A stretch of 17,272 bases of DNA from Deltaproteobacteria bacterium (GTDB lineage: Bacteria; Desulfobacterota; Desulfobacteria; Desulfobacterales; SURF-15). The DNA lies in NCBI GenBank assembly GCA_024644775.1, contig JAHEHB010000063.1:1-17272 (forward strand), written 5' to 3'. The first letter of the stretch is position 1. The number at the start of each line of letters is the position of its first letter. Shown one piece after another: positions 14,775 to 17,272 of this stretch. The notes under the pieces are model-generated. The model was not told the origin of the DNA. It saw only the letters and a program-made list of their open reading frames with translations, and made no database searches. The position numbers were made by a program, and so were the translations under genes.

Positions 14775-16061
14775 TTAAACACCTGCTGTAGGGGACGTCG
14801 CCACATGTGCGGCTTTTTCCTTCTGATCACACCCCTTAACCCGCCTGTCAAAGACCTCACTGGCCTTATCGAAGACTTCATCTACCGAAATAGATTGCAT
14901 ACACAAGTTATTCTTGCATGTCAACTTGCGGTTGTTATAGGCGTTAACGCATGGGCTGCAGACCATACCAGCCCAGATGACGTGACTGTGTTCGGACTGA
15001 GCCGCAAAAAGCCGGGGCGTTTCCGGTCCGAAAAGGGTGATGGTGTCAATCGGGGTAAGCGTTGCAAAATGAGCCGGACCGCTGTCGTTGGTGATAAGGA
15101 GTTGAGATTCAGAGTAAAGAACGAGGAGCTGCCGCAGCGTTGTTCTTCCTGCAAAACTCACACAGCGCGCTGAATTCACCCGGCGCACGAGATTTTCCAC
15201 CGAATCCTTTTCGTCCGGAGCCCCCGTAAACACGATATAAAGGGTATCGTAACACGCAAGGAGACGTCGGGCCAACAAAACATAATTGTCGCTATCCCAC
15301 CGTCTCAGCGGAAGCAGGTCGCTGCAGTTGGCGTTCAGCAGGATAATAGGAGGCACGTGGTCTTTTCCGGTGATCTCTCGAATCAAGATCTTCACCGTCT
15401 CGACTTCATCCGCACTTGCAGAAAATGTTGGAGCCGGTGTTTGGCCGGCAGGGGGCGCCTTAACCCCAAAAGCTGGAAACAGTTTCGGTGGATGGTTCAA
15501 TGCTTCCACCATTATCTCAAATAACTGGGAGATATGCAGGTGTGGATTGTACACCAACCGGTGAGTCATGAGATCTCCCCGATAAGGTCCATCACCGGCA
15601 TACGAATGAAAGCCGATCCGGCGACCGGCACCACTCAGATACGTGAAGACAGCGGAAGCCCTGGCAAAAAACTCCATATCGACAGCAGCATCCAGTCTGA
15701 GTACCCTCATTCGTCGAATCGCAGCGATTGCGGATGCCACCAACGAAGACACTGATCCCGTTTTTATGGGAATGACATTCCGGCCGGGGATGACGGCCAT
15801 TGCATCAAGGATAAACCGGTTCTCCTCGAATACCAAAAAGTACACGTTTTCCGGTCCGACCCGTTCGACGGCACGAAGAATTGCTCCAAAGGCAAGGACC
15901 GTCGACCCTTGTTCCGCGAGTTTCACAAACAGCACATTACGAACCGGGCCTGATGGCTCCCCTTTTAAGAATCCCATGGATTTCCGAACGCCGGTCAAGA
16001 TCAGCGTAAGAAAAATGCCAACCCATCGATCAATTGTACGAAGTGTGGAGACTTTCAGCAT
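14775..16061 (-). CDS. GT9-family glycosyltransferase (ADP-heptose:LPS heptosyltransferase-like)
   Basis: Protein of 428 residues. GT9 enzymes transfer heptose or related sugars from nucleotide-sugars to lipid-linked acceptors at the inner face of the cytoplasmic membrane. The N-terminal domain begins near VRNVLFVKLAEQGSTVLAFG. The C-terminal donor-binding motif is NDSGPAHFATLTPID (about 325-339), followed by LFGPETP, and a cysteine cluster (CSPCVNAYNNRKLTCKNNLC) typical of the family tail is present. A hydrophobic stretch at residues about 10-25 may anchor it to the membrane. ATG 16061 is chosen over the preceding GTG 16064. It overlaps the end of the upstream membrane-protein gene by about 32 bases, a sign of tight coupling. 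Donor and acceptor are unknown; with its neighbours, a glycolipid acceptor is likelier than LPS core. Confidence 0.85.
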   Translation of the reverse strand: MLKVSTLRTIDRWVGIFLTLILTGVRKSMGFLKGEPSGPVRNVLFVKLAEQGSTVLAFGAILRAVERVGPENVYFLVFEENRFILDAMAVIPGRNVIPIKTGSVSSLVASAIAAIRRMRVLRLDAAVDMEFFARASAVFTYLSGAGRRIGFHSYAGDGPYRGDLMTHRLVYNPHLHISQLFEIMVEALNHPPKLFPAFGVKAPPAGQTPAPTFSASADEVETVKILIREITGKDHVPPIILLNANCSDLLPLRRWDSDNYVLLARRLLACYDTLYIVFTGAPDEKDSVENLVRRVNSARCVSFAGRTTLRQLLVLYSESQLLITNDSGPAHFATLTPIDTITLFGPETPRLFAAQSEHSHVIWAGMVCSPCVNAYNNRKLTCKNNLCMQSISVDEVFDKASEVFDRRVKGCDQKEKAAHVATSPTAGV

Positions 16062-17088
16062 CACTACTATCTTTATTGCTTTTCTGCCCCTGTAGATTCA
16101 AGGATCGATCTTTCCACATCAGCAACAGACCGAACCCCAGAATCGCCCAGACGATATCGGCTATCCGTGATACGATTCCCAATGTGAGCCCTTGGGCGGT
16201 GGTCATGCCCAGCGTTTTTGCGATAAACATCTTGCCCCCTTCTTGTGCTCCCAATCGGCCGGGAATAAAAAAGAAAAACGAATCTACCAGAGATGAAAAG
16301 ACAATTATGTAAAAGCACCTCTGGAAACCGCCGGGCACACCCAGCAGGGATAAGACCAGTTGAATTTTGGTAAGACTGAAAAAACGGCGTAAAAAGTTGA
16401 GACCCACTGCGGTCCAGAAGTATCCGTTTTTTGAATGGTGATAAGATTTAATAGAATCGTCCAGACAATTTGTGTTTTCAAGAAGTCTAATTTTTATATT
16501 TTCCGGAATCGGCAACTTTTGCGAAAATCCGATCAGTGAGCCAAACAAGCCATACCGCTGAACGATCCAAAAAATAAAAATTAAAAGGGTCAACAGCGAA
16601 AAGGAGATGAATAGAGCGATTTTGAATGAATCGGAAACATCCATTTCTTTCAACATAAAAACGATTCCGATGGAGACAAACAATACCAGAGCAACTGCAT
16701 CGGAAAGCGTATAGATGAGAACCGATGCAATACCTTTGTAAGCGGAAATTTCGTTTTTCACCATAACGACTTTGGTGGTAATCTCGCCGAAATCACCGGT
16801 TTGATATATCTGACGTATGGCATAACCGATCCATGAAATACTGTAGAGTTTCCACCAACTGAATTTGGGTTTATCCGGAAAACTTACCTGCCAGGCGGAG
16901 GTTTTAAATGCTTCCTCAATTGCATGGATAATCATATAAAACCAAAAACCCCACCCCATGCGCTTCAATTCAAATACGAGATAATTCCACCCCACTTTTC
17001 GGATCAAAACAAAAAGAAACACAGCACCCAGGATGAGAAAAAAATATTTAAAAAAATGCTTAATATGATTTTGTGATTTCGCATTCAT
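16030..17088 (-). CDS. Second HpnL/AglD-like integral membrane protein
   Basis: Polytopic membrane protein of 352 residues with about eight hydrophobic segments, in the same family as the gene at 5150-6166. Family motifs are IYQTGDFGEITTK in the first third and FIPGRLGAQEGGK near the C-terminus. I chose ATG 17088 because GAGGA lies ten bases upstream; an earlier ATG at 17118 has no ribosome-binding site. Base composition is visibly A+T-richer than in neighbours, with many AAA and TTT codons. It follows the MMPL transporter by 53 bases and overlaps the GT9 gene, so it belongs to operon B. Likely role is lipid translocation or placement in the inner membrane (family inference). Confidence 0.85.
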   Translation of the reverse strand: MNAKSQNHIKHFFKYFFLILGAVFLFVLIRKVGWNYLVFELKRMGWGFWFYMIIHAIEEAFKTSAWQVSFPDKPKFSWWKLYSISWIGYAIRQIYQTGDFGEITTKVVMVKNEISAYKGIASVLIYTLSDAVALVLFVSIGIVFMLKEMDVSDSFKIALFISFSLLTLLIFIFWIVQRYGLFGSLIGFSQKLPIPENIKIRLLENTNCLDDSIKSYHHSKNGYFWTAVGLNFLRRFFSLTKIQLVLSLLGVPGGFQRCFYIIVFSSLVDSFFFFIPGRLGAQEGGKMFIAKTLGMTTAQGLTLGIVSRIADIVWAILGFGLLLMWKDRSLNLQGQKSNKDSSDAESLHTSYN

Positions 17089-17141
17089 GCAACGTTTATC
17101 CTCGCCGGGGCGACGCATTGGGTTTCAGTGATTTGTTTTAT

Positions 17142-17272
17142 TCATTTGTCGTTTTTTCCCACGCTTAAAAGTACCGGCAGCAAGATCAATGATAAAAACC
17201 ACGCGATTCCCACAGCAACCGCAATCAACAATCCCAGACTGAAGATACCATAGTGTCCGGAGACCAGCAAAC
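17142..17272 (-). CDS. C-terminal end of an MMPL/RND-family lipid transporter (HpnN-like, partial)
   Basis: The minus-strand frame that enters from the right edge reads SGHYGIFSLGLLIAVAVG, then WFLSLILLPVLLSVG, and stops at TGA 17142-17144. The pattern S-x-x-x-G-I-x-SLGLL...A-x-L-x-x-LP-x-LL is the last transmembrane hairpin of MMPL/RND exporters such as HpnN, which moves hopanoids to the outer membrane. Only the last 42 or so residues are in the window. It leads operon B here, followed by the HpnL-like gene, the same order (HpnL-like next to MMPL) as in operon A but reversed. A broken fragment of a second MMPL gene is at 4925-5118. Confidence 0.75.
   Translation of the reverse strand, partial: LLVSGHYGIFSLGLLIAVAVGIAWFLSLILLPVLLSVGKNDK

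Noticed and set aside
14729..14881. N-terminal extension of the B12 radical SAM protein
   Set aside because: It overlaps the end of the glycosyltransferase, has no family-like sequence, and a good ribosome-binding site precedes GTG 14728.

Overview
The window looks like part of a polar-lipid (hopanoid-type) side-chain or head-group gene region from a Gram-negative bacterium. The protein families resemble those of Desulfobacterota (Deltaproteobacteria); this rests on family resemblance only. No rRNA, tRNA, CRISPR array, intact transposase or phage gene was seen. Nearly all genes fall into lipid biosynthesis, lipid modification or lipid transport families.

Layout. (1) Plus strand, 2-2600: the C-terminus of an unrecognised protein, a PAP2-type phosphatase lipoprotein, a CDP-alcohol phosphatidyltransferase with an extra N-terminal domain, and the broken 5' end of a B12-binding radical SAM gene. 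(2) Minus-strand operon A, read from 10228 down to 2613: the remnant of a nucleotidyltransferase, a class III aminotransferase, a Gfo/Idh/MocA oxidoreductase, a second two-domain CDP-alcohol phosphatidyltransferase, an HpnL/AglD-like membrane protein, a frameshifted scrap of an MMPL/RND transporter, a tiny signal-peptide ORF, a SPASM-like radical SAM enzyme and an HpnI-like glycosyltransferase. (3) A scarred divergent region, 9926-10496, with a perfect 30-bp inverted repeat between two gene stumps. (4) Plus strand: an HpnJ-family radical SAM enzyme. (5) Minus-strand operon B, read from the right edge down to 11961: the C-terminus of an MMPL/RND (HpnN-like) transporter, a second HpnL/AglD-like membrane protein, a GT9 heptosyltransferase-like protein, a B12-type radical SAM enzyme and a DegT/DnrJ/EryC1/StrS aminotransferase.

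How the genes may work together (inference). Homologues of HpnI and HpnJ, an aminotransferase of the class that includes HpnO, and HpnL- and HpnN-like membrane proteins occur together. No squalene-hopene cyclase is visible. Alongside them are two CDP-alcohol phosphatidyltransferases, a dehydrogenase/aminotransferase pair and a radical SAM set. The region could therefore build and export an amino-polyol or cyclitol-decorated lipid. The two CDP-alcohol transferases, two HpnL-like proteins and two MMPL sequences (one broken) suggest two paralogous lipid modules side by side.

The region has also been heavily rearranged. Four gene stumps that are short or interrupted by stops were recovered by reading through stop codons: nucleotidyltransferase 3' end, DegT 3' end, MMPL internal piece and B12 radical SAM 5' end. 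They mark deletion or recombination junctions between the modules.
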